Origin: Granulicella sp.
GTDB taxonomy: Bacteria; Acidobacteriota; Terriglobia; Terriglobales; Acidobacteriaceae
DNA: 52,973 nt
Direction: 5' to 3'
Assembly: GCA_027365345.1 (NCBI GenBank)
Contig: DAHXNO010000115.1
Span: 1 to 52,973, forward strand
Numbering within the stretch: position 1 is the first letter of the stretch; the number at the start of each line of letters is the position of its first letter. The notes beneath the pieces were generated by a model. It was given only the letters and a program-made list of their open reading frames with translations, did not search any database and was not told the DNA's origin. Both the position numbers and the translations under genes were made by a program. This document shows positions 1 through 9,601 of the stretch, piece by piece.

Positions 1-20
1 CGCGCGTACACTGATCGTGC

Positions 21-1451
21 ATGGCTAACGTGAACGGAACCACACTCAGCTCCTCGCCCGCGCCTGGCGCCTCTGCCTCTTCCGCCCGAACCACCACAAT
101 CGCTGCGATCGGGCAGCACGTGGACCAGCGGGTCATGCTGCGCGGCTGGCTTTACAACCTGCGCGCCTCTGGAAAGCTGCTGTTTCCCATCTTTCGCGAC
201 GGCACTGGGACGATTCAGGGAATCGTCCCCAAGGCGGAGGTCCCCGAGCCTGTCTTTGAGACCCTGAAGTCGCTCACCCTGGAGTCCTCACTCACCGTCA
301 CCGGACGGGTGCGGGCCGACCACCGTGCTCCCTCCGGCTTTGAACTGGACGTGGAAGACCTCAGCGTGATCCAGCGTGTCCCGGAAGAAACACCGTACCC
401 GATTCAGCTCAAAGAAGCGGGAGTGGACTTTCTGATGGAGCATCGCCATCTCTGGATCCGCACGCCCCGCCAGTCGGCGATTCTGCGCGTCCGCGCCACC
501 ATTATGCGCGCCGCGGCAGAGTACTTTGACACCCACGGCTTCACCCGCACGGATCCACCCATTCTGACGCCCAACGCCTGCGAGGGAACCTCCGAGTTGT
601 TTGAGATGGATTACTTCGACGATGGCAAGGCCTACCTGACCCAGTCCGGCCAGCTTTATATGGAGGCGACGGCCATGGCTCTGGGCCGTGTCTACTCCTT
701 TGGTCCAACCTTCCGTGCGGAAAAATCCAAGACTCGCCGGCATCTGACCGAGTTCTGGATGATCGAGCCGGAGGTGACCTACATGGACTTGGACGGCCTG
801 ATGCATCTTGCCGAGTGCTTCCTCACCCACATCGTCCGCCGCGTTCTGGAGCTGCACACCCCGGATCTGAAGACCATCGGTAAGGACGTCACCAAGCTGG
901 AGGCGGTGATTGCAGGCGCGGCCACAGAAGACAAGGGAGAGTGCAAAGGAGCAGGCAGCGGCTTTCCACGCCTGAGTTACGACCAGGCCCACGCCATGCT
1001 GATCGACGCCCACCAGCGCGGCCTGTTGGAGACAGTGCACCGCTACGGCGACGACTTCGGCTCTCCCGATGAGACCTACATCAGCTCCCAATTCGCCAAA
1101 CCGGTGATGGTGCACCGCTACCCGGCCGAGGTCAAGGCGTTCTACATGCAGCCAGACCCGCTGGACCCCAGCAAGGCTCTGTGCGTGGATGTTCTGGCGC
1201 CGGAGGGCTACGGCGAGATTATCGGGGGTTCGCAGCGCGTGGACGACTACGACCTGCTCGAGCGCCGCATCCGTGCCCATAATCTGCCCATGGCGGCCTT
1301 CCAGTGGTATCTTGACCTGCGCCGCTACGGCAGCGTACCGCACTCCGGCTTTGGTATGGGGATCGAGCGCTGCGTGGCCTGGATCTGCGGACTGGAACAT
1401 GTGCGCGAGACCATCCCCTTCGCCAGAACCTTGAACAGAATCTATCCTTGA
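21..1451 (+). CDS. asnS: Asparaginyl-tRNA synthetase
   Basis: Cytoplasmic class IIb aminoacyl-tRNA synthetase that charges tRNA-Asn with asparagine using ATP. The 476-residue product has an N-terminal OB-fold anticodon-binding domain (about residues 30-125). The class II catalytic core includes motif 2 around residue 232 ([16 protein letters not shown]) and motif 3 near residue 443 ([10 protein letters not shown]). The TRRHL.EFW signature favours AsnRS over AspRS. The first about 25 residues are a Ser/Ala/Thr-rich extension. The ATG at 21 has no visible Shine-Dalgarno, but a TACACT hexamer (7-12) lies 8 nt upstream, fitting a leaderless transcript. Only 20 bases precede the start, so the upstream context is unseen. 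A standalone gene, followed by cysK 167 bp later on the same strand. Confidence 0.95.
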   Translation: MANVNGTTLSSSPAPGASASSARTTTIAAIGQHVDQRVMLRGWLYNLRASGKLLFPIFRDGTGTIQGIVPKAEVPEPVFETLKSLTLESSLTVTGRVRADHRAPSGFELDVEDLSVIQRVPEETPYPIQLKEAGVDFLMEHRHLWIRTPRQSAILRVRATIMRAAAEYFDTHGFTRTDPPILTPNACEGTSELFEMDYFDDGKAYLTQSGQLYMEATAMALGRVYSFGPTFRAEKSKTRRHLTEFWMIEPEVTYMDLDGLMHLAECFLTHIVRRVLELHTPDLKTIGKDVTKLEAVIAGAATEDKGECKGAGSGFPRLSYDQAHAMLIDAHQRGLLETVHRYGDDFGSPDETYISSQFAKPVMVHRYPAEVKAFYMQPDPLDPSKALCVDVLAPEGYGEIIGGSQRVDDYDLLERRIRAHNLPMAAFQWYLDLRRYGSVPHSGFGMGIERCVAWICGLEHVRETIPFARTLNRIYP

Positions 1452-1618
1452 AGCCGGAACCCCGCGGGGCGGATCAGGAAGCCAGCCGAGCCCGGCCTGG
1501 AGCCGCCCGGCTTGCATCCTGTGGACAACTCCGCCCTGATCATCCGATGATGGTGTATCGTCTTGGACCCTAAGGCGCTACCCCACTTCCAACCCAACGT
1601 CACCTTCGAGAGGACCCC

Positions 1619-2590
1619 ATGAACATCGCCACCAACGCAATCGAACTGATCGGCCACACGCCCCTTGTCCAACTGAATCGCGTGACCGCCGGATGTAGCG
1701 CGCGCGTGGTCTTGAAGATGGAGAGCAACAATCCGGCCGCAAGCGTCAAAGATCGCATCGGTTTTGCCATGATCCAGGCCGCTGAGCGCGAGGGTAAGAT
1801 CACCCCCGGCGTAACCACCCTGATCGAACCTACCTCCGGCAACACCGGCATCGCCCTGGCCTTTGCCGCCGCCGTCAAGGGCTACAAGATCATCCTGGTG
1901 ATGCCTGAAACCATGTCTGTGGAGCGCCGCATCCTGCTGCTGGCCTTCGGAGCCCAGATCATCCTCACCCCCGGCCCGGCGGGCATGAAGGGAGCCATCC
2001 AGAAGGCGGAAGAGGTGCTCGCCGCCACCCCGGACGGATACATGCTGCAGCAGTTCAACAATCCGGCCAACCCCAGGATTCACTTCGACACCACCGGTCC
2101 GGAGATATGGAATGACACCGACGGCGCCGCCGATGTGCTGGTCTCCGGCGTCGGCACCGGGGGCACACTCACCGGGGTGAGCGAGTATATGAAGGCCCGC
2201 AATCCCCACTTTTACACGGTGGCCGTAGAGCCCACGGACAGCCCGGTGCTCTCCGGCGGCAAACCGGGGCCGCACAAGATCCAGGGGATCGGCGCGGGCT
2301 TTGTTCCCAGCATCCTGCGCACCGACCTGATCGATGAGATCGTCCAGGTAACCAACGAGGACGCTCTGGCCATGGCTCGCCGCCTGCCCAGAGAGGAGGG
2401 TCTGCTGGTTGGCATCTCCTCTGGCGCGGCGGTGTGGGCGGCGTTGAAGATCGCCCGGGAACCTCGCCACGCCGGCAAGCTGGTGGTTGCTATCATCCCC
2501 AGCTCCGGCGAACGCTACCTCTCCACAGTCCTCTTCGAGGACCTGCGCCAGCAGGCTCTCAACACGCCCACCACCGCCCTGACGCTTTAG
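1619..2590 (+). CDS. cysK: Cysteine synthase A (O-acetylserine sulfhydrylase)
   Basis: PLP-dependent fold-type II enzyme that converts O-acetylserine and sulfide to cysteine. The 323 residues match the family length. Visible landmarks are the PLP-lysine motif [10 protein letters not shown] (Lys near residue 43), the substrate loop [10 protein letters not shown] near residue 72, and the glycine-rich phosphate loop [10 protein letters not shown] near residue 177. The start is preceded by a GAGAGGA ribosome-binding sequence at normal spacing. cysE follows 255 bp downstream on the same strand and makes the O-acetylserine substrate, so the two form a cysteine pathway pair. Cystathionine beta-synthase is related, but the compact length and lack of a CBS or haem region favour CysK. 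Confidence 0.94.
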   Translation: MNIATNAIELIGHTPLVQLNRVTAGCSARVVLKMESNNPAASVKDRIGFAMIQAAEREGKITPGVTTLIEPTSGNTGIALAFAAAVKGYKIILVMPETMSVERRILLLAFGAQIILTPGPAGMKGAIQKAEEVLAATPDGYMLQQFNNPANPRIHFDTTGPEIWNDTDGAADVLVSGVGTGGTLTGVSEYMKARNPHFYTVAVEPTDSPVLSGGKPGPHKIQGIGAGFVPSILRTDLIDEIVQVTNEDALAMARRLPREEGLLVGISSGAAVWAALKIAREPRHAGKLVVAIIPSSGERYLSTVLFEDLRQQALNTPTTALTL

Positions 2591-2845
2591 TGGAAACAGC
2601 CGCTGTTCTTCAACCACAGCTTCTGTCAGAGGAGGCCGGGGGCACAGTCAGAGAGGGCTATTTGCGGCGCGCAGGGAACCGCTCCAGCTCGACGGGCCCG
2701 CGTTCGGGCAGGGATTTTGCTGAGCAACGCCGAGCAAGAGCAGGCGTCGAGCGTAGACAGATCCAAGCCAGGTCCAAGCCAGATTCAGGACGCGGGCTGG
2801 AGCCCTGGACTGGCTGGCCCGCACCAGTATCATGATTCTCACCCT

Positions 2846-3607
2846 ATGAACCTCTTCGAATCCATCCGCGAAGACACCCGCATTGTTCTGGAGCGGGACC
2901 CGGCCGCCAGCTCTCGGCTGATGGTGTTGCTCTGCTATCCCGGTCTGCAGGCGGTATGGATCCACCGCATCAACCACTGGCTGTGGCGCCGCAACCTGAA
3001 GCTGCTGGCGCGCCTGCTGTCCCAGGTGGCGCGCTTCTGGACAGGCATTGAGATCCATCCCGGCGCAACCATCGGCCATCGCCTGTTTATCGACCACGGC
3101 ATGGGCGTGGTTATCGGCGAGACCGCCACAGTGGGCGACGATGTGACCCTCTACCAGGGAGTGACTCTGGGCGGCACCGGCAAGAGTGGCGGCAAGCGCC
3201 ACCCCACGCTGCGCAACAACGTCTTTGTGGGCAACAACGCCAACATCCTGGGCAACATTACCATTGGCGAGAACTCCCGGGTGGGCGCTGGCTCCGTGGT
3301 CCTGCGCGACGTCCCTCCAGACTCAACAGTGGTCGGCGTTCCGGCTCACATCGTCTACCAGGCCGGCAAGCGCGTCCTGATTACCGACCCGCGAGAGATC
3401 AATGACCCGCTCTCCGACGTGCTGATCGCGCTGGCCGACCAGGTACGCTCCCTGCAGTCGCGCCTGGACCGCATGGACGGTGAGCTGCACCCTTCGGCGC
3501 AGCTTGAGGCCGCCAGCGGCCTGATGGCGGAGCAAGAGGAGCGAGCCCAATACCGCTCAGAACAATTGGCCTGCGCCGACCTGGTGAACAACGGCGAAGG
3601 AATTTAG
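2846..3607 (+). CDS. cysE: Serine O-acetyltransferase
   Basis: Acetylates L-serine with acetyl-CoA to make O-acetylserine, the substrate of the upstream CysK. The product starting [10 protein letters not shown] has 253 residues: an alpha-helical N-terminal domain, then a left-handed beta-helix of hexapeptide repeats from about residue 70 ([39 protein letters not shown]). The DHG and the His-bearing GGKRHP are the expected active-site elements. An in-frame start 129 bp upstream exists, but the added residues look non-native. The C-terminal about 60 residues are a charged extension, longer than in the shortest CysE proteins. Spacing suggests separate or weakly coupled transcription from cysK. 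Confidence 0.92.
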   Translation: MNLFESIREDTRIVLERDPAASSRLMVLLCYPGLQAVWIHRINHWLWRRNLKLLARLLSQVARFWTGIEIHPGATIGHRLFIDHGMGVVIGETATVGDDVTLYQGVTLGGTGKSGGKRHPTLRNNVFVGNNANILGNITIGENSRVGAGSVVLRDVPPDSTVVGVPAHIVYQAGKRVLITDPREINDPLSDVLIALADQVRSLQSRLDRMDGELHPSAQLEAASGLMAEQEERAQYRSEQLACADLVNNGEGI

Positions 3608-3647
3608 AGCAGCGCAGGAATTTACGGCAGCATGCAACGGCTGCTTC

Positions 3648-3678
3648 CCTGGCCAGACCACGGCGGCCTGTGGCCAGG
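3648..3678. terminator. Hairpin between convergent cysE and 3771-4433 gene
   Basis: CCTGGCCA and TGGCCAGG form a perfect 8-bp stem with a 15-nt loop in the gap between two convergent genes. An A-run follows on the plus strand (a T-run on the minus strand sits on the wrong side), so it is not a textbook intrinsic terminator. Its placement still suggests transcription ends here. Confidence 0.35.
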
Positions 3679-3770
3679 AAAAACCGACCAGCCGCGCTGC
3701 TCCCGATAGCACCGCATCCTCTCCGCAGGGCGCTGCGCGGAAGACTTCGCGGATCAACAGAAATCGTGCG

Positions 3771-4433
3771 CTAATGACCGCCGGATGGGATCGCCAGCGC
3801 GGTATCCACGGTTCGTGGCAGCACGCTGCGCGGCATCGGCGGCGGCGTCACTACATATCGCACGTTGGACGCCGGCTCCGGCCGGGAGAGCGGCCAGACG
3901 TAAGGAGGCTGCGTCGTGTTGCCGTACCCCATTCTCGGGTAACGGCCTATCGCAGCCGTTGCTGTATCCAACCGCACATAGATATCCGCCTTCGCCTTGT
4001 TCTTGCGCCGGGAGAGCAGCGGCTTCGCATTGCTCAGCTCGAAGCTGTGCCCCTCCACCGCGAATGCCAGCCTGGTCCCATCGAAGCCATCCGAAACCTT
4101 GACCGAGCCCGCCAGCGGGCTCAGCGAGACCACAGCGGTCCCCACCCCCGGCTCGTAAAAGTACAGGAAGCCGCTGCGATCAATGTCATAGTTCAAATCA
4201 ATCTTCCCCACCATGCCATCCACCGTCAGCACTCCGTCGCTGACCCGCGCCGAGATCCTCTGCTGGGGAAGAGTATCGTGCCATGCCTGCCGCCCGGAGG
4301 AAGCGGCGGATGCCTGGGCCAACGCCGGGGTCGATGTCAAGCCTGAAAGAGCTGCCAGCAAAACAAGGGTCATTCCGACCCGGGGAGCGAATCGGCACAC
4401 GAAGATCTTCGTTTCAATCGGCTTTCGGCGCAT
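3771..4433 (-). CDS. Secreted protein of unknown function
   Basis: Not recognised. A hydrophobic segment (GMTLVLLAALSGL) ending in an Ala-rich site (TPALAQA) about 35-40 residues from the chosen start indicates a Sec signal peptide, so the protein is probably periplasmic or exported. The mature part is beta-rich (VSDGVLTVDG, GFLYFYEPGVGTAVVSL, TRLAFAVEGHSFELS), reminiscent of small AMIN-like or beta-sandwich folds, with a Pro-rich C-terminus. The start at 4433 (MRRKPIE) is preferred to the in-frame ATG at 4481 because a GGAGGAA ribosome-binding sequence lies about 9 nt upstream of it. It has no obvious operon partner, converges with cysE and diverges from ychF. Confidence 0.7.
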   Translation of the reverse strand: MRRKPIETKIFVCRFAPRVGMTLVLLAALSGLTSTPALAQASAASSGRQAWHDTLPQQRISARVSDGVLTVDGMVGKIDLNYDIDRSGFLYFYEPGVGTAVVSLSPLAGSVKVSDGFDGTRLAFAVEGHSFELSNAKPLLSRRKNKAKADIYVRLDTATAAIGRYPRMGYGNTTQPPYVWPLSRPEPASNVRYVVTPPPMPRSVLPRTVDTALAIPSGGH

Positions 4434-4617
4434 CGTTCTCGGTTCCTCCAGAGAGGATGGAAGCAGCACTTGGATTGCCAACCCTTAGTGATCTGAAATG
4501 AGTCAGTTACGGAGGACCTGGGTTGGCAACTGTGCAACTTTTTGCAGTTTGTGTGTGAAATTTGTACAGTTTTTCCCCGAAAGGTGCCTTGTATGGCCAT
4601 GGAAGAGCAAGCCGCGC

Positions 4618-4643
4618 GCGGCGCAGACAAGCATCTGCGCCGC
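4618..4643. other. 10-bp-stem hairpin in the ychF leader
   Basis: GCGGCGCAGA and TCTGCGCCGC pair perfectly around the loop CAAGCA, ending 47 bp before the ychF ATG. No U-tract follows. It could act as a leader RNA structure or be incidental. Confidence 0.35.
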
Positions 4644-4690
4644 CAGCCGCGGCATGATCCAATAGAGGAGAAAAGGAACTCTGCGAACGT

Positions 4691-5791
4691 ATGCCCCTGA
4701 ACTGTGGAATCGTCGGGCTGCCGAACGTCGGCAAGTCCACCATCTTCAACGCGCTCACGGCCGCCAAGGCTCAGGCGGCCAACTATCCGTTCTGCACCAT
4801 CGATCCCAATGTCGGGATCGTGCCCGTGCCGGATGCTCGCCTGGATCGAATTGTGGGTCTGGTCAAGCCGAACTCCATCGTGCCCACCACCATGGAGTTT
4901 GTGGACATAGCCGGCATCGTGGAAGGAGCCAGCAAGGGGGAGGGATTAGGCAACCAGTTTCTCTCCCACATCCGGCAGACGGACGCGATTCTGCACGTGG
5001 TGCGCTGCTTTGAGGATCCTGAGGTGGTCCACGTGGCCGGAGCCGTAGATCCGCTGCACGATATCGAGATCATCCACACCGAATTGCTGCTGGCCGATCT
5101 GGAAACGGTGGAGAAGCGCCGCAGCAAGGCCGAAAAGGCCGCCAGGAGCCCAGCCGCCAGCGCCGCCCAGAAGAACGAACTGAGCGCTGTGCTCAAGCTG
5201 CAGGAGGCCTTAGGCGCAGGCAAGCCCGCGCGAACCGCCGATCTCTCGGACGACGAGAGACTGGCGGCGCGGGACCTGTTCCTCATCACCATGAAACCCC
5301 AACTCTACGTAGCCAATGTGGATGAGGCGGGCATCCTCCAAGGCAACCGCCTTACCCGGCTTGTGGAGCAGCGCGCGGCCGAAGAAGGTAGCGAGGTGGT
5401 AAGGATCTGCGGAGCCATGGAGGCCGAGATTGCCCAACTGGAGCCGGCCGAACGCAGCGAGTTCCTGGAGGCGGCCGGGTTGGAGGAGCCCGGCCTGAAC
5501 CGGCTGATCCACGCCGCCTATCGTCTGCTGGGTTTGATCACCTACTTTACCGCCGGCGTGCAGGAGGTTCGGGCGTGGACCATCCGGCGCGGAACCAAGG
5601 CCCCGGGCGCGGCCGGCGTGATCCACTCCGACTTTGAACGCGGCTTTATCAAGGCCGACTGCTACGCCTGCGACGATCTGTTCCGGCTGGGCAGCGAACA
5701 GGCCGTCAAGGAGGCCGGTCTGCTGCGCTCGGAGGGCAAGGAGTACGTCGTCAAGGACGGCGACATCCTGTTCTTCAAGTTCAACGTATAG
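4691..5791 (+). CDS. ychF: Redox-regulated ATPase YchF (Obg-family)
   Basis: Universally conserved P-loop NTPase of the Obg subfamily that hydrolyses ATP rather than GTP and associates with ribosomes. Its exact role is unsettled; stress and redox responses are described for the family. The 366 residues are the standard length. Visible elements are the P-loop GLPNVGKST (residues 8-16), the switch/G3 region DIAGIVEGASKGEG near residue 73, the family-specific NVDE replacing the NKxD G4 motif near residue 209, a central coiled-coil insertion (about 130-200), and a C-terminal TGS domain ending KDGDILFFKFNV. An AGGAG-like stretch lies rather far upstream of the ATG. Single gene. Confidence 0.96.
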   Translation: MPLNCGIVGLPNVGKSTIFNALTAAKAQAANYPFCTIDPNVGIVPVPDARLDRIVGLVKPNSIVPTTMEFVDIAGIVEGASKGEGLGNQFLSHIRQTDAILHVVRCFEDPEVVHVAGAVDPLHDIEIIHTELLLADLETVEKRRSKAEKAARSPAASAAQKNELSAVLKLQEALGAGKPARTADLSDDERLAARDLFLITMKPQLYVANVDEAGILQGNRLTRLVEQRAAEEGSEVVRICGAMEAEIAQLEPAERSEFLEAAGLEEPGLNRLIHAAYRLLGLITYFTAGVQEVRAWTIRRGTKAPGAAGVIHSDFERGFIKADCYACDDLFRLGSEQAVKEAGLLRSEGKEYVVKDGDILFFKFNV

Positions 5792-5893
5792 CGAATCTCC
5801 CCGAGGATCCCCGGCGCGGCTTGCCCCTACGCCGACGCCTCTTGGCCCCGTTCCTCTCTGGCTCCGCTCCTGCCACTCCGCCACCGTGTCTCT

Positions 5894-6817
5894 TTACTGC
5901 ACCTGCAACGTGAGCGTGCCGCTGCCGATGTCATTGGCGCAGGAGCCGCCAGCCACGTCGTAGCTTACCGCGATCGTCTCTCCGTCGGAGGCGAGCGTGC
6001 CGTTAAGCTCGAACTGGCCTCCGTCCGCGCCGGTCATCGTCAGCCCGAAGTGGCTGCCCAGCATCCCGGAGTAGGAGGCGATCGGCGCTGGTACGGCCAC
6101 CGAGGTCAGACAGAGATAGGCCGTCAAATCTCCCCTTCCGCTTACGGAAAGCAGACCGCGGGCGTTCAGAGCGGAACTCTGCTCCAGCGTGGTGGAGAAC
6201 TTGTAGCTCTGCCCGGTGGTCTTGGAGGTCAGGGTTCCAGAGTACGTTCCGTTCAGCGGCGGAATCTCCACACCCGTGATGGAGCCGGAGGCTGGGCACC
6301 CTCCCGTGAGGTTGAACGTTCCGGCAGTGAGGGATTCGCCGCTGATCGAACCACTCATGCTGAACAGTGGACCATCATCGGGCACGACGGAGGTGAGGCT
6401 GAGGACGTCGGCGCTGGAGAGCGTTCCGGATAAGACGTCATTGAACTCATAGAAGGGACCGCCGCAGCACTGCGCCGCGCAGACCTGCGGGAAGGCCATC
6501 TGGACCCAGGCAGTCCCGGTCACTGCCGCCTCCGTGCCGATCAGATAGACGCCAATGGGTACAGCCTCGCCATGCCCTAAGCCGCTGCTGGTGATGTTCG
6601 CGGTGAACTCCCAGTTGCCGGGGATGGATTGGGAAGGAGATGGAGGAGTCAGCGGTGGACCTGGAGAGCTGCCGCAGCCGCCGAGGAACGCACCTCCACC
6701 AACCATCAGGCAGAGCATCAGAGCTAGGCGCAGCCGGAGAAAGCTGCTCGCGGTCTTGCGGATCCTGGAACTGGGATCGGTGCGCATCCGTAGGAAGAAC
6801 GTCACGGGCGAACCCAT
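5894..6817 (-). CDS. Putative lipoprotein of unknown function
   Basis: Not recognised by name. A hydrophobic stretch (LRLALMLCLMVGGG) followed by the lipobox AFLGGC marks a signal-peptidase-II lipoprotein, so it should be anchored in the outer or inner membrane. After a Pro-rich linker the protein consists of repeated beta-strand units (GNWEFTANIT, GTYSGTLTSKT, LNGTLASDGETI), the architecture of adhesin-like or beta-sandwich secreted proteins common in soil acidobacteria. Scattered Cys residues (CAAQCCGG, GGCPASG, GGSCAND) could form disulfides. The start at 6817 (MGSPVTF) has a GAGAGG ribosome-binding sequence 9 nt upstream; a longer in-frame start at 6895 and a shorter one at 6787 exist. 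Convergent with ychF. Confidence 0.72.
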   Translation of the reverse strand: MGSPVTFFLRMRTDPSSRIRKTASSFLRLRLALMLCLMVGGGAFLGGCGSSPGPPLTPPSPSQSIPGNWEFTANITSSGLGHGEAVPIGVYLIGTEAAVTGTAWVQMAFPQVCAAQCCGGPFYEFNDVLSGTLSSADVLSLTSVVPDDGPLFSMSGSISGESLTAGTFNLTGGCPASGSITGVEIPPLNGTYSGTLTSKTTGQSYKFSTTLEQSSALNARGLLSVSGRGDLTAYLCLTSVAVPAPIASYSGMLGSHFGLTMTGADGGQFELNGTLASDGETIAVSYDVAGGSCANDIGSGTLTLQVQ

Positions 6818-6990
6818 GCAACGCTGCCTCTCGTGGATGTGAGTGTATACCCGGCGCCGACGCTCCGGCAAAGCGAGACGGCGGCCTTCTGGCACCGGCT
6901 CCGGGAACCAGTTGCCAAGGGTTCTCAGCCGGGTTCAGCCGCGTAGATTGCGTCCATGCACAGGGGAACCATGCTTCAGACTAAAGGAAT

Positions 6991-8121
6991 ATGGCAAGGA
7001 AGAAGCTTCGCGTAGGAGTGCTGTTTGGCGGCCGCAGCGGGGAACATGAGGTCTCGCTGCGCTCGGCGCGTTCCATCCTGCAGGCGATCGATCGCAGAAA
7101 GTATGAAGTCGTCGAGTTGGGAATTACCCAGCAGGGACGCTGGCTGGCCGGCCAGCCAGCCTTGGCCATGCTGGCGTCAGACGCGCCGACGGGCAAAACC
7201 GCAGGCATAGTCAGGGAAAGAACCACGGGGATCTCCATCACAGCCGCAGCCGCTGAGCCGCAGGCGGGAACCGGGCTGGATGTGGTGTTTCCCGTACTGC
7301 ATGGAACCTTCGGCGAGGATGGCGCCGTGCAAGGGCTCTTTGAGCTGGCCGATGTGGCCTACGTCGGCTCTGGTGTGCTCGGCTCTGCGGCGGCCATGGA
7401 CAAGGACGCCATGAAGCGGCTCTTTGCCGCTGCCGGGCTGCCCATCACGCCGCATGTTACCGTCCTGCGCACGGAATGGAGGTCGGATCCCAGACGAGCC
7501 ACGCGAAGCATCGAGAAGAAGCTGCGCTATCCGGTGTTTGTCAAGCCGGCCAACCTGGGCAGCTCGGTGGGGATCAGCAAGGTGAAGACGCGTGCCGAGC
7601 TCGCCGCGGCGATGGACCTCGCCGCCGGCTTCGACCGCAAGATCGTGATTGAACAAGGCGTGGGCGGCCCCGGCGTGAAACCCCGCGAGTTGGAGGTCGC
7701 CGTTCTGGGCAACGACGATCCCCAGGTCAGCGTAGTGGGTGAGATCGTGCCGGCCAAGGAGTTCTATGACTACCAGGCCAAGTATGAGCTTAGTGGACCC
7801 GACGAGAGCGTATGCATCATCCCAGCCCGTCTTACCGCAGCGCAGGCCCGGAAGATCCGGGCCATGGCGGTGGCGGCCTTCAAGGCCTGCGACTGCGCAG
7901 GGCTGGCGCGCGTGGACTTCCTGATGGCCCCGGCCGGAAAGGGCAGCCCGGCCGAGATCCTGCTCAATGAGGTGAACACTCTGCCCGGCTTTACCTCCAT
8001 CAGCATGTATCCCAAGCTGTGGCTAGCCAGCGGGCTCTCCTATCCAAAGCTGATCGACCGCCTGATCGAGCTGGCGGTGGAGCGCCACAAGGAAAGAACC
8101 GAGACGCGCTTCTCGCTCTGA
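6991..8121 (+). CDS. ddl: D-alanine--D-alanine ligase
   Basis: ATP-grasp enzyme that joins two D-alanines for the peptidoglycan stem peptide. The 376 residues include the N-terminal Rossmann-like part with the GRSGEHEVSLRSA motif (residues 12-24), the ATP-binding element VKPANLGSSVGISKVKT near residue 185, and the C-terminal metal and substrate motif LNEVNTLPGFTSISMYP. An AAAGGA ribosome-binding sequence lies just before the ATG. The protein is longer than DdlB (about 306) and matches the DdlA or VanA-like length class. The Tyr or Phe that would separate D-Ala-D-Ala from D-Ala-D-Lac ligases cannot be judged with certainty here. ilvA follows 102 bp later. Confidence 0.93.
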   Translation: MARKKLRVGVLFGGRSGEHEVSLRSARSILQAIDRRKYEVVELGITQQGRWLAGQPALAMLASDAPTGKTAGIVRERTTGISITAAAAEPQAGTGLDVVFPVLHGTFGEDGAVQGLFELADVAYVGSGVLGSAAAMDKDAMKRLFAAAGLPITPHVTVLRTEWRSDPRRATRSIEKKLRYPVFVKPANLGSSVGISKVKTRAELAAAMDLAAGFDRKIVIEQGVGGPGVKPRELEVAVLGNDDPQVSVVGEIVPAKEFYDYQAKYELSGPDESVCIIPARLTAAQARKIRAMAVAAFKACDCAGLARVDFLMAPAGKGSPAEILLNEVNTLPGFTSISMYPKLWLASGLSYPKLIDRLIELAVERHKERTETRFSL

Positions 8122-8223
8122 GGCCCGGCTCTTGAGCTGCTGAAGCCCTCGGGACTGCGCGGACGGCTGCATGCGGCAGGGCTTCACGAGCCTCGCACCG
8201 CGCCAGGGCTTACGATAAACAAG

Positions 8224-9468
8224 ATGAGCGGTACGACCCCCTCCGTCACTTTCACTGACATTCTGGCTGCGCGAGAGAGGCTGGCAGCCGCAGTCTACTG
8301 TACGCCCTGCGCGCGTTCGGAGATGCTCTCCCGAACCACCGGGCTGAACCTCCATCTCAAGCTCGAAAATCTCCAGATGACCGGCAGCTTCAAGGAGCGC
8401 GGAGCGCTGAACAAGATCGCCACGCTGACCCCGGAGCAGGCCCGGCGCGGGGTGGTAGCGGCCAGCGCCGGCAACCATGCCCAGGGTGTGGCGTACCACG
8501 CCACGCGGCGCGGCATCCGGGCCGTAATCGTGATGCCCTTGACCACGCCGCTGGTGAAGGTGACCGCCACCCGCGGCTTTGGAGCTGAAGTGCTGCTGCA
8601 CGGCGGAAACTACGACGAGGCCTGCGCAGAGGCCACGCGGCTATGCGCGGTTGAGGGCATGACCTTCATCCATCCCTTCGATGATCCGCTGGTGATCGCC
8701 GGACAGGGAACCATCGGCCTGGAGCTGCTGGAGCAGGTGGAGGGCCTGGAGGCTGTGGTCGTCCCGGTGGGAGGGGGCGGGTTGATCGCCGGAATAGGCT
8801 GCGCGGTGAAGCAGACTTGCGTGCGGAACGGGCGGGCGCCGGTGCGCGTGGTGGGCGTCCAGACCTCCCGGCTGCCCTCCATGCGGCAGGCGGTTGCGGA
8901 ACATCATCCAGTGACGCTGGAGCCGGCCACCACCATCGCCGACGGCATTGCCGTGCGGCGCGCCGGCGAGATCACCCTTCCCCTGGTGGAGCAGTATGTG
9001 GATGAGATCGTCACCGTGGATGAGGATGAGATTGCCAGCGCCATCCTGACCCTGCTGGAGCGCGAAAAGACGCTGGCCGAGGGCGCCGGCGCAGCCGCTC
9101 TGGCCGCGCTGCTGCAGCGCCGCACAACCTTGCCCGCCGGAGCGCGAACCGCGGTGCTGGTGGGCGGCGGCAATATCGACGTGACCCTGTTGAGCCGCAT
9201 CATTGAGCGCGGCCTGGTGCAGGATGGCCGCTTGATTCGCCTGCGCATTCATCTGCTGGATAAGCCCGGCGCGCTGAAGGAGCTGACTACCCTGATCGCC
9301 GCTCACCGCGCCAACATCGTCGATACGCTCTACAACCGCGCCTACTATGGAGTGAACCTGGGAGATACAGCGATCGATATCACCATGGAGACGCGCGGCC
9401 CCGAGCAGGTGGAGGAGTTGCTGCTTGCCCTGGGCGAGGCCGGCTATCACTACAGCCGCGTGTTGTAA
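8224..9468 (+). CDS. ilvA: Threonine ammonia-lyase with ACT domain
   Basis: PLP enzyme that deaminates threonine to 2-oxobutanoate, the entry to isoleucine synthesis. In 414 residues it shows the PLP-lysine motif GSFKERGALNKI near residue 57, AGNHAQGVA near residue 82, the glycine loop VPVGGGGLIAGI near residue 181, and a C-terminal ACT-like regulatory domain from about residue 335 (RIHLLDKPGALKEL). One ACT domain and about 400 residues fit the shorter, TdcB-like form rather than the 510-residue two-ACT IlvA, so catabolic use is possible. ilvD at 46-48 kb supports a biosynthetic role. A TACGAT box (8211-8216) sits 7 nt before the ATG, suggesting a leaderless message. Confidence 0.93.
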   Translation: MSGTTPSVTFTDILAARERLAAAVYCTPCARSEMLSRTTGLNLHLKLENLQMTGSFKERGALNKIATLTPEQARRGVVAASAGNHAQGVAYHATRRGIRAVIVMPLTTPLVKVTATRGFGAEVLLHGGNYDEACAEATRLCAVEGMTFIHPFDDPLVIAGQGTIGLELLEQVEGLEAVVVPVGGGGLIAGIGCAVKQTCVRNGRAPVRVVGVQTSRLPSMRQAVAEHHPVTLEPATTIADGIAVRRAGEITLPLVEQYVDEIVTVDEDEIASAILTLLEREKTLAEGAGAAALAALLQRRTTLPAGARTAVLVGGGNIDVTLLSRIIERGLVQDGRLIRLRIHLLDKPGALKELTTLIAAHRANIVDTLYNRAYYGVNLGDTAIDITMETRGPEQVEELLLALGEAGYHYSRVL

Positions 9469-9601
9469 GCGGCTGCACGCAGTAGGTTAGGTTCTGCCCA
9501 CGCGCTCGGTTGCCGACCCAGATACCCGGACGCCCAGATCCCCGGATACTCAGATTTTGGCTGCGATCCCCGCCGGGGAACCTTCCTTGCTATTCTCCAC
9601 C

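Noticed and set aside
288-1517. 409-codon minus-strand open frame
   Set aside because: Antisense shadow of asnS.
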